A DNA stretch of 64,000 bases from Neoasaia chiangmaiensis (GCF_002005465.1 NZ_CP014691.1:1612001-1676000); one strand, 5' to 3'; shown: positions 47,292 to 56,246, numbered from the stretch's first letter. A program made the numbers and translations. Notes: generated by a model from the sequence alone, not told the origin.

Positions 47292-47305
47292 GTGACAATT
47301 GTCAC
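47292..47305. promoter_or_regulatory. Palindromic operator candidate GTGACAATTGTCAC
   Basis: A perfect 14-bp palindrome lies between the divergent desaturase and XRE genes. It is followed at once by another TTGTCAC, so the element TTGTCAC appears twice in tandem on the plus strand. A weak promoter with -35 TTGTCA at 47306 and -10 TTTAGT at 47328 (16-bp spacing) would place it over the XRE promoter. Autoregulation by the adjacent XRE protein is the simplest reading. Confidence 0.6.
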
Positions 47306-47341
47306 TTGTCACTATCCGTTATGGTTGTTTAGTCGCCTCCG

Positions 47342-48250
47342 ATGGACAAGCGCATCGTCGCCCGGCACTTCCGGCAAAAACTGCTTTCGCTCCTGCAAGG
47401 CTCGAAAACAACGGCGTCCCGCTTCGCCCAGGATATCGGCGTGGACCGCTCGGCACTTTCCCAGTTGCTGTCCAACGAAACCGCACGCCTGCCACGCGCG
47501 GATACGCTCCTGCTGATCGCCCGCCATTTCAATGTCTCGACGGACTGGCTGCTTGGCCTGTCCCCCGATCGCCCGACAGAGAACGCGCCTCCCATCGGTC
47601 TCGAAATCGCGGAAAGCGATGCCTATTACGACATCCCCCTCCTCACCCGCTGGCATGCCGCCGCGACCGGCACGAAAATACGCTACGTCCCGCACCGCCT
47701 GCCCGACATCCTCCGCACGCCCGCCATCGTGCAATACGAATTGCGGGACAACGGCAACGGCGCCATCCCGAAGGCGGACGACATCGCCCGCAGCCTGGAT
47801 TTCAACCGCCGCGCCGGCACCGACATGGAAGTCTGCCTCTCGCTACAGGCACTCGACGCACTGGCGAACGGCACGTTCCCCTGGGATGGTCTCTCACCCG
47901 GCGCACGGCACGAACAACTCCGCCACATGGCGCGCATGGTCGATGATCTCTACCCGTCCTTCCGCCTGTTCCTGTTCGACGAATGGGCGCTCCATTCGCT
48001 GCCCTACACGATCTTCGGCACCCAGCGCGTCGCGATCTACGGCGGCACCCTGTATGTCGTCCTGAAGGAACCCGAGGCCATCGCCCGCATGCAACGGCAT
48101 TTCGACAGCCTGATCCGCCACGCCCGCATCCAGCCGCCCGACGCCGCCGCCTTCCTGCGCGACCGCGCCGATCGCGCCACACAGGACGAACCGATGGCAA
48201 CACCGCATCAGGCGGCCAGCGCCCTAGCGCGCGACGCCCGCCATGACTGA
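47342..48250 (+). CDS. XRE-family transcriptional regulator with ligand-type C-terminal domain
   Basis: A 302-residue regulator. The N-terminal XRE helix-turn-helix occupies about residues 10-75 (TASRFAQDIGVDRSALSQLLSNE). The remaining 225 residues form a larger domain of unknown type (QYELRDNGNGAIPKADDIARSL, YTIFGTQRVAIYGGTLYVV). That part may sense a ligand. The ATG has no clear Shine-Dalgarno. It faces the desaturase/PhnD-like pair and likely controls it through the palindrome at 47292. The 3' end overlaps the convergent MFS gene by 27 bp. Confidence 0.85.
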   Translation: MDKRIVARHFRQKLLSLLQGSKTTASRFAQDIGVDRSALSQLLSNETARLPRADTLLLIARHFNVSTDWLLGLSPDRPTENAPPIGLEIAESDAYYDIPLLTRWHAAATGTKIRYVPHRLPDILRTPAIVQYELRDNGNGAIPKADDIARSLDFNRRAGTDMEVCLSLQALDALANGTFPWDGLSPGARHEQLRHMARMVDDLYPSFRLFLFDEWALHSLPYTIFGTQRVAIYGGTLYVVLKEPEAIARMQRHFDSLIRHARIQPPDAAAFLRDRADRATQDEPMATPHQAASALARDARHD

Positions 48251-49567
48251 CGCACGATGGTCGAGATCGGCCCGGCGCGCCGCCTGCCGCGCGGATGTTC
48301 CACGCAACCCGATCGCATAGATCACCGCACTGGTCAGACCGACCGCCGCCGCCAGCACCAGCGCCGGAACGAAGGAACCGCTATACTGCGTCAGGATTCC
48401 CGTAACGGAAGGCGCCAGCGCCCCGCCGAGCGACCCCCCCATGTTCTGGAAAGCCTCGAACGTCGCCACCGTCCGTGTCGTCGCGAGAACCGGCCCCAGA
48501 ACCCAGGCGCAGGTCATCGCCAAACCGCCCGCCGCCGTCGCCACGCACATCAACGCCAGCGATCCGCCGGCCCCCGGCCAATAGGCCGCACCGACCGTGG
48601 CGAATGCCGCGCACACCATGCCGGCCACGACAGGCAGCCGGCAGGCTTCCAGACGCGAATAACCCCGCCGCCCCAGAAAATCGGTGACGACCCCGCCCAT
48701 CACACTGCCGACAAACGCCGCAACCTGCGGCAGCGCGGACAGCAGCCCCGCATTCTCCCCGGAGAAATGACGCGCCGTCTGTAAATAAGCCGGCAGCCAG
48801 CTGGCATAAAGCCACGTCAGATAAATGACCCCGACGAATCCGGAGAACGAGACCCACGCCGCCGGCTGCCGCACGATCGCGCCCAGCGTCGCCCCCAAGG
48901 AAGCGCCGACCGGCGTCGGACGCGCGACCTCCTCCGGCCCGGCAGCCCGCGCGGTCGAGGGGTCGCGATAGATTGCCCACCACGTCAGCCCCAGAACGAC
49001 GCCCACCAGCCCCAGCGTCACGAACATGCTGCGCCATCCCCAGCCATGCATGATCGTCACCAGAATCGGCGGCGCAATCGCCGGCCCCAGCGACGCGGAC
49101 GCATTGAACATCCCGATCGCCGTCGCACGGCGCGCGGGCGGATACCACAAGGTCAGGATGCGCGTCCCCGCCAGGAACAGCGGCGTTTCACCCAGCCCGA
49201 GAAACAGCCGGCTGACAAACAGCCCCGTCGCCCCGTGCATGAAACCCGACGCGATCTGCGCGGCCGACCAGAACACCAGCCCGCCCCCCAGCAACAACCG
49301 ACCGCCCAGCCTGTCGGACAGGATCCCGGCCGGCAGCTGGAACAGCAGATACCCCCATGCGAAGGACGACAGCCCCCAGCCCAGCGCGACATAGGAAAGC
49401 CCGAGATCGCCCCGGATCGCCATGCCCGCGATCGCCAGCGCCGACCGATCGGCATAGCTGACACACCCGGCGATCATCAGCAGAATCAGCACAAGCCGCG
49501 CCATGCCCACCCTCGCACCGTCTGCCGCGCCCGCGTCGCGCCGCCCATCGTCAGGGGCCATCTGCAT
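48224..49567 (-). CDS. MFS transporter (anion:cation symporter type)
   Basis: A 447-residue major-facilitator transporter with 12 predicted membrane segments. The pattern after the first segment (YADRSALAIAGMAI) and the loop SDRLGGRLLLGGG fit the ACS-type group that takes up sugar acids and similar anions. Substrate unknown. An N-terminal stretch of about 20 polar residues precedes the first segment (GMARLVLILL), so a start at an inner Met is possible. It is divergent from the aldolase gene across 186 bp. Confidence 0.9.
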   Translation of the reverse strand: MQMAPDDGRRDAGAADGARVGMARLVLILLMIAGCVSYADRSALAIAGMAIRGDLGLSYVALGWGLSSFAWGYLLFQLPAGILSDRLGGRLLLGGGLVFWSAAQIASGFMHGATGLFVSRLFLGLGETPLFLAGTRILTLWYPPARRATAIGMFNASASLGPAIAPPILVTIMHGWGWRSMFVTLGLVGVVLGLTWWAIYRDPSTARAAGPEEVARPTPVGASLGATLGAIVRQPAAWVSFSGFVGVIYLTWLYASWLPAYLQTARHFSGENAGLLSALPQVAAFVGSVMGGVVTDFLGRRGYSRLEACRLPVVAGMVCAAFATVGAAYWPGAGGSLALMCVATAAGGLAMTCAWVLGPVLATTRTVATFEAFQNMGGSLGGALAPSVTGILTQYSGSFVPALVLAAAVGLTSAVIYAIGLRGTSARQAARRADLDHRASVMAGVAR

Positions 49568-49753
49568 GCGTCATACCTTTCGGATTCCGGTCCCGGACCA
49601 TGAGAAGATCATCGTCTTTCAACGATCTTTTGAAGACACACCGCGTTTCCACGGCGCGTCCGGCTGCTATGTATCCAAAACAGGCAGCACCCCCAGCTTG
49701 GCGCCATCTCGGTCGTCATAGCGGTCAAGGCTGAAGAAAGGATGAGATTAGTC

Positions 49754-50662
49754 ATGGCTGATGCACGCATGAAAGAGCAAATCTCCCACAAACCCGGCTT
49801 CATTGCCGCGCTCGACCAGAGCGGCGGCTCCACGCCGGGCGCGCTCGCCCATTACGGCATCCCTGAAGGCAGCTATCATGGCGACGAGGAGATGTTCAGA
49901 CTGATGCACGAGATGCGCTCGCGCATCATCACCGCCCCGTCCTTCACCGGCGACAAGGTCATCGCCGCCATCCTGTTCGAACGCACGATGGACGGCACGA
50001 TCGAAGGCAAGCAGACGCCGAGCTACCTGTGGGAAGATCGCGGCATCGTCCCCTTCCTGAAGATCGACAAGGGCCTTGAGGACGAGAAGCAGGGCGTCCG
50101 CCTGATGAAGCCCATCCCGGGCCTCGACACGCTTCTCGCCCGCGCCGCGAAACTCGGCATCTACGGCACGAAGGAACGCTCGGTCGTCAACCTGCCCGAC
50201 CGCGCGGGCATCGCCGCCATCGTCAAACAGCAATACGAGATCGGCGCCCAGGTCGCGGCCCACGGCCTCGTGCCGATCCTGGAGCCGGAAGTGCTGGTGA
50301 AAAGCCCCGACAAGGCCGGCGCGGAAGCCATCCTGCTCGACGAACTGACCAAGGGTCTGGACAGCCTGCCGGGCGACTACCCGATCATGCTCAAGATCAC
50401 GATCCCCGAGAAGCCGGACCTTTACGCCGGGTTGATGAAGCACCCGCGCATGCAGCGTATCGTGGCCCTGTCCGGCGGTTACCCGCTCGACGTCGCCTGC
50501 GAGAAACTCAAGGCCAATCACGGCATGATCGCCAGCTTCTCCCGCGCACTGGTGGACGATCTCCGCGCCTCGATGTCCGACAAGGAATTCGACGACGTGC
50601 TCGCCAAAACCATTGCCGAGATCAACGACGCCTCGGTCAACAAACTCGCCAAGGCCGCCTGA
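49754..50662 (+). CDS. Fructose-bisphosphate aldolase, class I
   Basis: Schiff-base aldolase that splits fructose 1,6-bisphosphate. The 302 residues match the short bacterial class I type with KPGFIAALDQSGGSTPGAL near the start, ILEPEVL and MLKITIPEK with the likely Schiff-base Lys. I chose the ATG at 49754 because AGGA lies 11 nt upstream; the ATG at 49742 would abut that site. Appears monocistronic with a hairpin after the stop. Confidence 0.95.
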   Translation: MADARMKEQISHKPGFIAALDQSGGSTPGALAHYGIPEGSYHGDEEMFRLMHEMRSRIITAPSFTGDKVIAAILFERTMDGTIEGKQTPSYLWEDRGIVPFLKIDKGLEDEKQGVRLMKPIPGLDTLLARAAKLGIYGTKERSVVNLPDRAGIAAIVKQQYEIGAQVAAHGLVPILEPEVLVKSPDKAGAEAILLDELTKGLDSLPGDYPIMLKITIPEKPDLYAGLMKHPRMQRIVALSGGYPLDVACEKLKANHGMIASFSRALVDDLRASMSDKEFDDVLAKTIAEINDASVNKLAKAA

Positions 50663-50669
50663 CGACGCC

Positions 50670-50706
50670 TGTCCTTCCCGGGAACATGTTTTCCCGGGCA
50701 AGGACA
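50670..50706. terminator. Large hairpin after the aldolase gene
   Basis: A stem of 15 bp with one bulged base (TGTCCTT-CCCGGGAA against TTCCCGGG-C-AAGGACA) and a 6-nt loop begins 8 nt after the aldolase stop. No T run follows. It could terminate transcription or protect the mRNA end. Confidence 0.7.
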
Positions 50707-50894
50707 GCCATGCCGAAGCCGACTGTCCGAGGCCCTCACACGCCCGGAACGGCGTCCGGCCATCTCGATTTCCAACATGCCGACGCGATCGCACCCGTTC
50801 CGCCTCTGGCCCCGGGTGCCTCTCGGCATTTCCACGCCAGGAAGATTCCGCCATTAGCGGTGCATCCGCATCCCGGCCACAGGACAATAAAAAA

Positions 50895-50922
50895 CCCGTT
50901 CAGGCATGAGAACCTGAACGGG
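50895..50922 (-). terminator. Rho-independent terminator of the Hint gene
   Basis: A 10-bp stem (CCCGTTCAGG/CCTGAACGGG) with an 8-nt loop lies 30 bp beyond the Hint-protein stop. On the minus strand it is followed by TTTTTTATT, a textbook intrinsic terminator. Confidence 0.9.
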
Positions 50923-50951
50923 CAAAGCCAGATACGGCTGTTCCGGCAGGA

Positions 50952-52208
50952 TCAGGCCAACGCACGCACGGCAGGCGTCGCTCCCTCGACCCGATACGGA
51001 CCGGCCGCGAGGATTTCGATCTGCAACGCGCCGACCGCATCCACCGCGCGGGCCCCGAGATGCAGTTCGGCATCGCCTGTCGTCCAGCGCATCGGCGCAT
51101 TTTCACGCACGGACCAGCCCGACAGGGCTTCCGACGTCAGATGCGCATCGATGGCGCGCGTCTGGCCGGAATCCCACAACGTAACGGCCCCCACCAGCAC
51201 GCCGAGCTCGCGACGGTCGTCGACGAAAGGCCCGATCACATCCGACGGACGACCAACGCGCGAGGAGATGCGAACGGCTTCCACACCGGCCGGCAGCATG
51301 AACATGACGCTGCGACCCGTCTGGCGCGCCGGACGCAGCACATGGCCGCAAGCCGTGGTCAGATAAAGATCGGCATCGTCCGTGGTCAGCGGCGCCGGCG
51401 CCATGTCGTAGCCAAGTGCCTCGGCCCGCGCGGCCAGTGCCGCATGAACCGGCTGCACACGCTCGGCGGCAACGACGAGCGGCGCGGCCGCCTCGTCCCA
51501 GCTGCGTGCGCGGCCCAGCCACACCACGTTGCCACCGCTCCTGAAGTTCCTGCGGTTGCCCGTATCGAGATAGGACTCCGTCGTCAGGTTCTCGGAGAAG
51601 AGCACCGCATGACGGGACGTCTCGACATGGTGATAGGTGTAATGCGTGATCGAACGATCATAGGCGATCGTCGCACCGTTGACGAGCATGCGGACCGGCA
51701 CGAACGCATCATCCACGAACACGCAATGCTCGGACGTCACCAGCAGATCGCGCGCCGGCTGGTTCTTGCCGAATGCGTGCCGCGCGATGCGCACCGGATA
51801 GGCCGCCTGATCGTCCGGCAGGTTCGGCTGAACGACCGTATCGGCATACCCGCTCCACGTGACATCGAGCACGCTCAGGGCACCGTTTTCCAGAACCTGA
51901 ACCCTGTCGCCGGCCTCGATGTTCTGGACCGCACGCTCGGAACCGTCCGCCATGCGGATCATCGTCCCGGTCAGGAAGCAGGGCTTGTGGTGATGATGGT
52001 GATGATCGTGCCCGGGGCGCCAGCCACCGCACTGGTTCCACCCACCGCCGCTCCAGCCGAAGCCGCCATCGTCCCAGCCCCAACCGGAAGGCAGCCAGTT
52101 CCCCGGACCCCAACCGCCGAAACCACAGGACGGTGTCCATACAGGCCCCCATCCGCCCGGTCCGGCACAGCCGAATACGGCAACGAAAGAGAATTCAATA
52201 CCAAACAT
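50952..52208 (-). CDS. Hint-domain protein with Trp/Gly/His-rich N-terminus
   Basis: A 418-residue protein. Residues 1-66 are rich in Gly and Trp (repeated GGWGP and GWGWDDGG). A run of six His (69-74) leads into KPCFLTGTMIRMADGS. Cys77 opens a Hint (Hedgehog/intein, Hint_2-type) domain of about 140 residues (VQNIEAGDRVQV, LVTSEHCVFVDD, PVRMLVNG). The C-terminal part is mixed alpha/beta without a known fold. Hint domains self-cleave or form esters at the Cys; whether this one acts so is unknown. GGGAGGAA lies 8 nt before the ATG. Acetobacteraceae carry many Hint_2 proteins. Confidence 0.87.
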   Translation of the reverse strand: MFGIEFSFVAVFGCAGPGGWGPVWTPSCGFGGWGPGNWLPSGWGWDDGGFGWSGGGWNQCGGWRPGHDHHHHHHKPCFLTGTMIRMADGSERAVQNIEAGDRVQVLENGALSVLDVTWSGYADTVVQPNLPDDQAAYPVRIARHAFGKNQPARDLLVTSEHCVFVDDAFVPVRMLVNGATIAYDRSITHYTYHHVETSRHAVLFSENLTTESYLDTGNRRNFRSGGNVVWLGRARSWDEAAAPLVVAAERVQPVHAALAARAEALGYDMAPAPLTTDDADLYLTTACGHVLRPARQTGRSVMFMLPAGVEAVRISSRVGRPSDVIGPFVDDRRELGVLVGAVTLWDSGQTRAIDAHLTSEALSGWSVRENAPMRWTTGDAELHLGARAVDAVGALQIEILAAGPYRVEGATPAVRALA

Positions 52209-52725
52209 GTGGCAGGTTCCTCCCAGTAATGGAGGCGAACTCGGCGGTCGAACGTTCCAACGTTACGAACGCACGTGAAGATCAGCCCCGAATTACACGG
52301 AAGAAATCATGCTGCGAGACGATAAAAAAGCAGCATCTTCTTTGATTAACGTATTTGATGTATTTTTAATGGAAAATATCGCTGTACGTCAAAGTAATTC
52401 CGAGGTTTTTGTAGAATCCGCACCGTCATTATTTTTGAATTAACGATTGGAATCGGCCTGCGGGTCGTCGCACCTCCGACAGGCCAGACAATTATCGCCA
52501 ACCGCCGCGTACGCGAGCACGTGCCGTCACCCTTCCGGCTTTCCCGGAAACGTCGCAACACGCCATTAATTCGATGAATGGAGATTCAGCCTGTCAGCGG
52601 AATTATTATCGCGCGAACAGGCAATACAGTCAGGAAAACAATACACATGGCAAACCAACCGGCCGTTACCGGCACAACCGGATGCACATGGCATGCCTGC
52701 ACCACTCTACAGGCGTTCGACGACG
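52209..52725. other. Long intergenic region, AT-rich core with hairpins
   Basis: About 515 bp between the Hint gene and a regulator. A stretch around 52310-52450 is clearly A+T-rich. Two hairpins are visible: TGCTGC/GCAGCA at 52310-52335 followed by TCTTCTTTG, and GGCCTG/CAGGCC at 52455-52485. The repeat AACGTT occurs twice at 52251-52264. Short open frames on either strand do not look coding. It should hold the Hint-gene promoter; a small RNA is possible but unsupported. Confidence 0.5.
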
Positions 52726-53205
52726 TCAGCTTTCGTCCGACGACCCCATGCTCTTGATAAGATCGGCCATCCGCTTGCGAATGCCCTCGTCCGGAATGCG
52801 ATAATACGCACGCACCAGTTCGATCGTCTCGCGCCGCGTGAACAGCCCGGCCTCGTCCAGCGGTGTCTCCGACCGCCGCGCAGGCGGCCCGCCGAAACTC
52901 GATGCGGCCTCGGCAAAGCCCATGGTGCTACGGGAGACGTTCTCCGCCGTGCCAACCTCGCCCGGCGCGCCGTCATAGAAAAACGTAATCGGCACATTCA
53001 TGACACGCGCCATATCGGACAGGCGGCTCGCGCTCACGCGGTTGGCGCCCCGCTCGTATTTCTGCACCTGCTGGAACGTCAGTCCAAGCGCCTCGCCGAG
53101 CTTCTCCTGCGAGAGACCCATCAGATTACGCCGCAAGCGGATACGTTGCCCCAGATAGACATCAAAAGGGCCCGCCCCGGCAGGAGATTTGCCGCTTTCG
53201 CTCAT
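52726..53205 (-). CDS. XRE-family transcriptional regulator
   Basis: A 159-residue regulator with a helix-turn-helix at about residues 17-72 (RIRLRRNLMGLSQEKLGEALGLTFQQVQKYERGANRVSASRL split by a short loop). The C-terminus has the TRRETIELVRAYYRIPDEGIRKRMADLIKSM pattern common in the alphaproteobacterial family that sits between lnt and metK. It is 84 bp after lnt on the same strand. A near-palindrome lies just upstream, suggesting self-control. Confidence 0.9.
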   Translation of the reverse strand: MSESGKSPAGAGPFDVYLGQRIRLRRNLMGLSQEKLGEALGLTFQQVQKYERGANRVSASRLSDMARVMNVPITFFYDGAPGEVGTAENVSRSTMGFAEAASSFGGPPARRSETPLDEAGLFTRRETIELVRAYYRIPDEGIRKRMADLIKSMGSSDES

Positions 53206-53264
53206 GGTTGGGAGAGGCTTTCACGCTGCATCATAAGATCGACTTGATAGAACAACCCAAGATT

Positions 53265-53276
53265 GTCAACGTTAAC
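53265..53276. promoter_or_regulatory. Near-palindrome upstream of the XRE gene
   Basis: GTCAACGTTAAC is a 12-bp palindrome with one mismatched pair. It sits 59 bp before the XRE start and 14 bp past the lnt stop. Size and position fit an XRE operator. Confidence 0.4.
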
Positions 53277-53289
53277 CTTTTGGAAGTGA

Positions 53290-54804
53290 TTACAACCGGC
53301 GGCGAATCAAGCTCGGCCATGCCAGAACAATGCAGAACAGCCCAAGCAGGAAGGGCGTCGCGCGGCCATGTCTGGAAAAAAACGTCGGCGGCAAGGGTGA
53401 CGGCACGACAGCCGTCAGGACACCCTCCCGGCCCCACGGCAAACGCGCGGTCAACATGCCCGTTGCATCGTAGATCGCCGTGATGCCCGTGTTCGCATCC
53501 TGCACGACAGGCAGCCCCTCCTCCACAGCCCGCATACGCGCCGTTGCGAGATGCTGTCGCGGCCCCGCACTATCCCCGAACCAGGCATCGTTCGTAATGT
53601 TCAAAAGCCAGTTCGGCCGCGTTTGTCCCACCACATGGCCGGAGAAGATCACTTCATAGCAGACCATCGGCCCCAGCCCCTCGAAGCCCGGGAAGTTCCA
53701 CGTCTTCAGGCCCGGCCCCGGCGTCAGCACCCCGGGCACCAGCTTTACCGGCACGAAGCGCGGCGCATATTCGCCGAAAGGCACAAGGGTGGACTTGTCG
53801 TAGGCGTCCAGAATCGTCCCGTCAGGGCTCAGGGCGAATGCACTGTTGAAGTAATGGCCCTGACCGTCATCGCGATCCGACCCGACAACGCCGACCGCCC
53901 CATCGCCGGCCCGCGCGATCATGCGCCGCGCCAGCTCATCCGCGTTCAGAAAGCCCGGAAAACCCGATTCCGGCCAGACATACACCACCGATCGTCCCGC
54001 CGCGTCCGGCAGCGCACGCGCCTGCGCCACGCCCGTCGCCGTCAGGCGCAGATAACGCCGAAAGGCGGAGACGGCATCCGCCTGCGTCAGGATGTCCCCC
54101 TCGCTGACATTGCCCTGCGTCAGCGCCACGACCGGATTGCGAACCGGCAACGGCCGGACCGACGCATGCCGCCATGCCCCAAGCCCCAGCCAAAGCCCCG
54201 CGCACAGACATACGGCCAACGCCCAGCGCCGCCCCTGCCATACCAGCAGACAAGCCAGCATGATGGCCAGGGTCAGACCGTCCACCCCGATCCACGCCGC
54301 CGGCTGGATCAGCCAGTCGCCGATCCGCCCCGGCCATTCCAGCACGCTCCCCGGCGGATTCCATGGAAAACCGGTGAACAGGAAAACACGCCCCATATCG
54401 GCCAGCGTCCAGAGACCGGCAAACAGCAGAACCCGCCGCCACCCCGCCGGCGCCAACCGGCAGGCAGCCGCCGGCAATGCCACGAAAGGAGCCAGAATCA
54501 ACGCACAACCCGGCGCCGCGATGGGAATCGCCCACCAGAAATCATGGACGCGCGTCAAAATCGCGTCGGTCAGCCAGTAAAGCCCCGCCGTATTGAACCC
54601 AAGCCCAAACAGGAAGCCGTAGAGCGCAGCATATCGCCACGTCGCGGCATCCTCGGCGCAGCGATAGAGGAACAGCAGCCCCAACGAGAGCAATGGCAAG
54701 GCGAAGACCGGCGGAAACCCCGCCGCCGAGACAGCACCCGCCAGCAGCAACGTCAGAGCCAGCCGCCAGCCGCGCCAGGGAAGCACGGCACCGGATGCAT
54801 TCAT
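53290..54804 (-). CDS. lnt: Apolipoprotein N-acyltransferase Lnt
   Basis: Adds the third acyl chain to the N-terminal Cys of lipoproteins in the inner membrane. The 504 residues have about six N-terminal membrane segments, then a nitrilase-fold domain with the catalytic triad Glu279 (WPESGF), Lys337 (DKSTLVPFGEY) and Cys382 (CYEVIF), then a last membrane segment. FTGFPWNPPG and NITNDAWFG are intact. Full length. Followed by an XRE regulator; olsB is upstream by 24 bp. Confidence 0.96.
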   Translation of the reverse strand: MNASGAVLPWRGWRLALTLLLAGAVSAAGFPPVFALPLLSLGLLFLYRCAEDAATWRYAALYGFLFGLGFNTAGLYWLTDAILTRVHDFWWAIPIAAPGCALILAPFVALPAAACRLAPAGWRRVLLFAGLWTLADMGRVFLFTGFPWNPPGSVLEWPGRIGDWLIQPAAWIGVDGLTLAIMLACLLVWQGRRWALAVCLCAGLWLGLGAWRHASVRPLPVRNPVVALTQGNVSEGDILTQADAVSAFRRYLRLTATGVAQARALPDAAGRSVVYVWPESGFPGFLNADELARRMIARAGDGAVGVVGSDRDDGQGHYFNSAFALSPDGTILDAYDKSTLVPFGEYAPRFVPVKLVPGVLTPGPGLKTWNFPGFEGLGPMVCYEVIFSGHVVGQTRPNWLLNITNDAWFGDSAGPRQHLATARMRAVEEGLPVVQDANTGITAIYDATGMLTARLPWGREGVLTAVVPSPLPPTFFSRHGRATPFLLGLFCIVLAWPSLIRRRL

Positions 54805-54828
54805 GAAAGTGAAATCCGTTGCCCGGCG

Positions 54829-55746
54829 TCAGTCCAGCGCGTCACGCAGACGACGTTCGTAATGACGGTAATATTTATCGGCCAGCAGCTCGCTCTTGAC
54901 CAGAACGGCCACGTCCGTCGTGTTGAACTGCTCATCGACGACCGCACCGTCGCCGACATAACCGCCCAACCGCAGATACCCCTTGATGAGCGGCGGCAGT
55001 TTGCTCAGGCAACGCCTGTGGTCCAGCGTATGCGGATCGCCCCGCTGCATATCGACATACCGCTCCGGCAATGCGCGGATGCGCAACGCCGGCGGGGCAA
55101 GATGATTGTGATACAGATAGGTCAGCTCGTCCGCCAGGGCATTGGGGTCGGTCCCCGACAGGCTCGCGCAGCCAAACAGCACGTCGATCCGGTGAAGGAA
55201 GATGTAGGACGCAATCCCGCGCCAGAGAAGCTGCATCGCCGCGCGCCCGCGATAGTTGCGGTCCACGCAGGAACGCCCCACTTCCAGCAGACGCCCTGGA
55301 AATTCCGTCAGCACGGAAATATCGTATTCCCCGGCCGTGTAATAACGGCCGAGCTTCGCCGCCGCGTCGCTCCGCAACAGGCGATAAGTGCCGACCACAC
55401 CCGCCGCACCATCGGATACGGCATGGTCGATGACCAGAAGATGATCCGCCGCCTCATCGAAATCGTCGATGTCGCGCTTCAGACGTTCCGTCTGCGCATT
55501 CGGCTTCGCGCCCATCTCCTCGAAGAAAACCCGATACCGCAGCGCCTGCGCCGCCTCGCGTTCCTCGTCGGTCGCGGCAATCCGGACACCGAGATTGCCG
55601 CCGCGCAGTTCATGGAAACCAGTCCGCTCCAGCGCCAGCGTCGACAGGGAGCTCATGGGCGCGCGGGCGCCCTCAGCCGGCTCGCCGATCGCGCCATCCA
55701 GAGCCAACGCACGCAGCAGCTGCGTGCGAGACGGAGCGTTGGTCAT
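54829..55746 (-). CDS. olsB: L-ornithine N-acyltransferase OlsB
   Basis: GNAT-fold acyltransferase that joins a 3-hydroxyacyl chain to ornithine, the first step to ornithine lipids. The 305 residues show RIAATDEEREAAQALRYRVFFEEMGA, DHLLVID, VVGTYRLLR, EVGRSCVDRNYRGRAAMQLLWRGI and the conserved end GYVGDGAVVDEQFNTTDVAVLV. This set fits the OlsB/hemolysin-like group. The ATG overlaps the fur stop (ATGA), so it may respond to iron control. No olsA is seen in the window. Confidence 0.88.
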   Translation of the reverse strand: MTNAPSRTQLLRALALDGAIGEPAEGARAPMSSLSTLALERTGFHELRGGNLGVRIAATDEEREAAQALRYRVFFEEMGAKPNAQTERLKRDIDDFDEAADHLLVIDHAVSDGAAGVVGTYRLLRSDAAAKLGRYYTAGEYDISVLTEFPGRLLEVGRSCVDRNYRGRAAMQLLWRGIASYIFLHRIDVLFGCASLSGTDPNALADELTYLYHNHLAPPALRIRALPERYVDMQRGDPHTLDHRRCLSKLPPLIKGYLRLGGYVGDGAVVDEQFNTTDVAVLVKSELLADKYYRHYERRLRDALD

Positions 55747-56246
55747 GCTTCGTCCTTGTTTCTTGAAAGCGGTTCATCCACGGAATGCCCGGCGGCGGGA
55801 CGCCGTCCGAACAGCTCCAGCCGATGCGAAACCAGCTCGAATCCAAGCCGCTCGGCCAGCTTCCGGATCAGCGCGACATGCTCCGCATCCTCGAATTCCA
55901 CGACCTTGCCACTATCGACATCGATCAGATGATAATGATGCCCCGGTTCGCTCGCCTCGTAGCGCGCACGTCCGCCACCGAAATCGCGCCGTTCGAGAAT
56001 GCCCTTCTCTTCCAGCAGACGCACCGTGCGATACACCGTCGCGATCGAGATGCGCGCATCCAGATGCGAGGCGCGACGATAAAGCTCCTCCACATCGGGA
56101 TGATCTTCCGCATCCGATAGAACCTGCGCGATGACACGGCGCTGGCCCGTCATCTTCAGGCCACGCTCCATGCACAAACGCCCGATCCGAGATTCCGCGC
56201 TCACGCGGCCAGGACGCTTTTCCTCAAGTCTCGCTTCCGATACCAT
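55743..56246 (-). CDS. fur: Fur-family transcriptional regulator
   Basis: Metal-responsive repressor of 167 residues. The winged helix (RGLKMTGQRRVIAQVL, ARISIATVYRTVRLLEEKGI) is followed by a metal site with GHHYHLIDVDSGKVVEF (His103, 104, 106) and a C-terminal dimerisation domain. There are no C-terminal CxxC pairs, as in many alphaproteobacterial Fur/Irr proteins. Which member (Fur or Irr type) cannot be told. The start at 56246 is supported by family alignment. It is coupled to olsB. Confidence 0.92.
   Translation of the reverse strand: MVSEARLEEKRPGRVSAESRIGRLCMERGLKMTGQRRVIAQVLSDAEDHPDVEELYRRASHLDARISIATVYRTVRLLEEKGILERRDFGGGRARYEASEPGHHYHLIDVDSGKVVEFEDAEHVALIRKLAERLGFELVSHRLELFGRRPAAGHSVDEPLSRNKDEA

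Noticed and set aside
52346-52561. A 71-codon minus-strand frame in the AT-rich gap
   Set aside because: Composition shifts midway and there is no supporting ribosome site or motif, so I left the region as non-coding.
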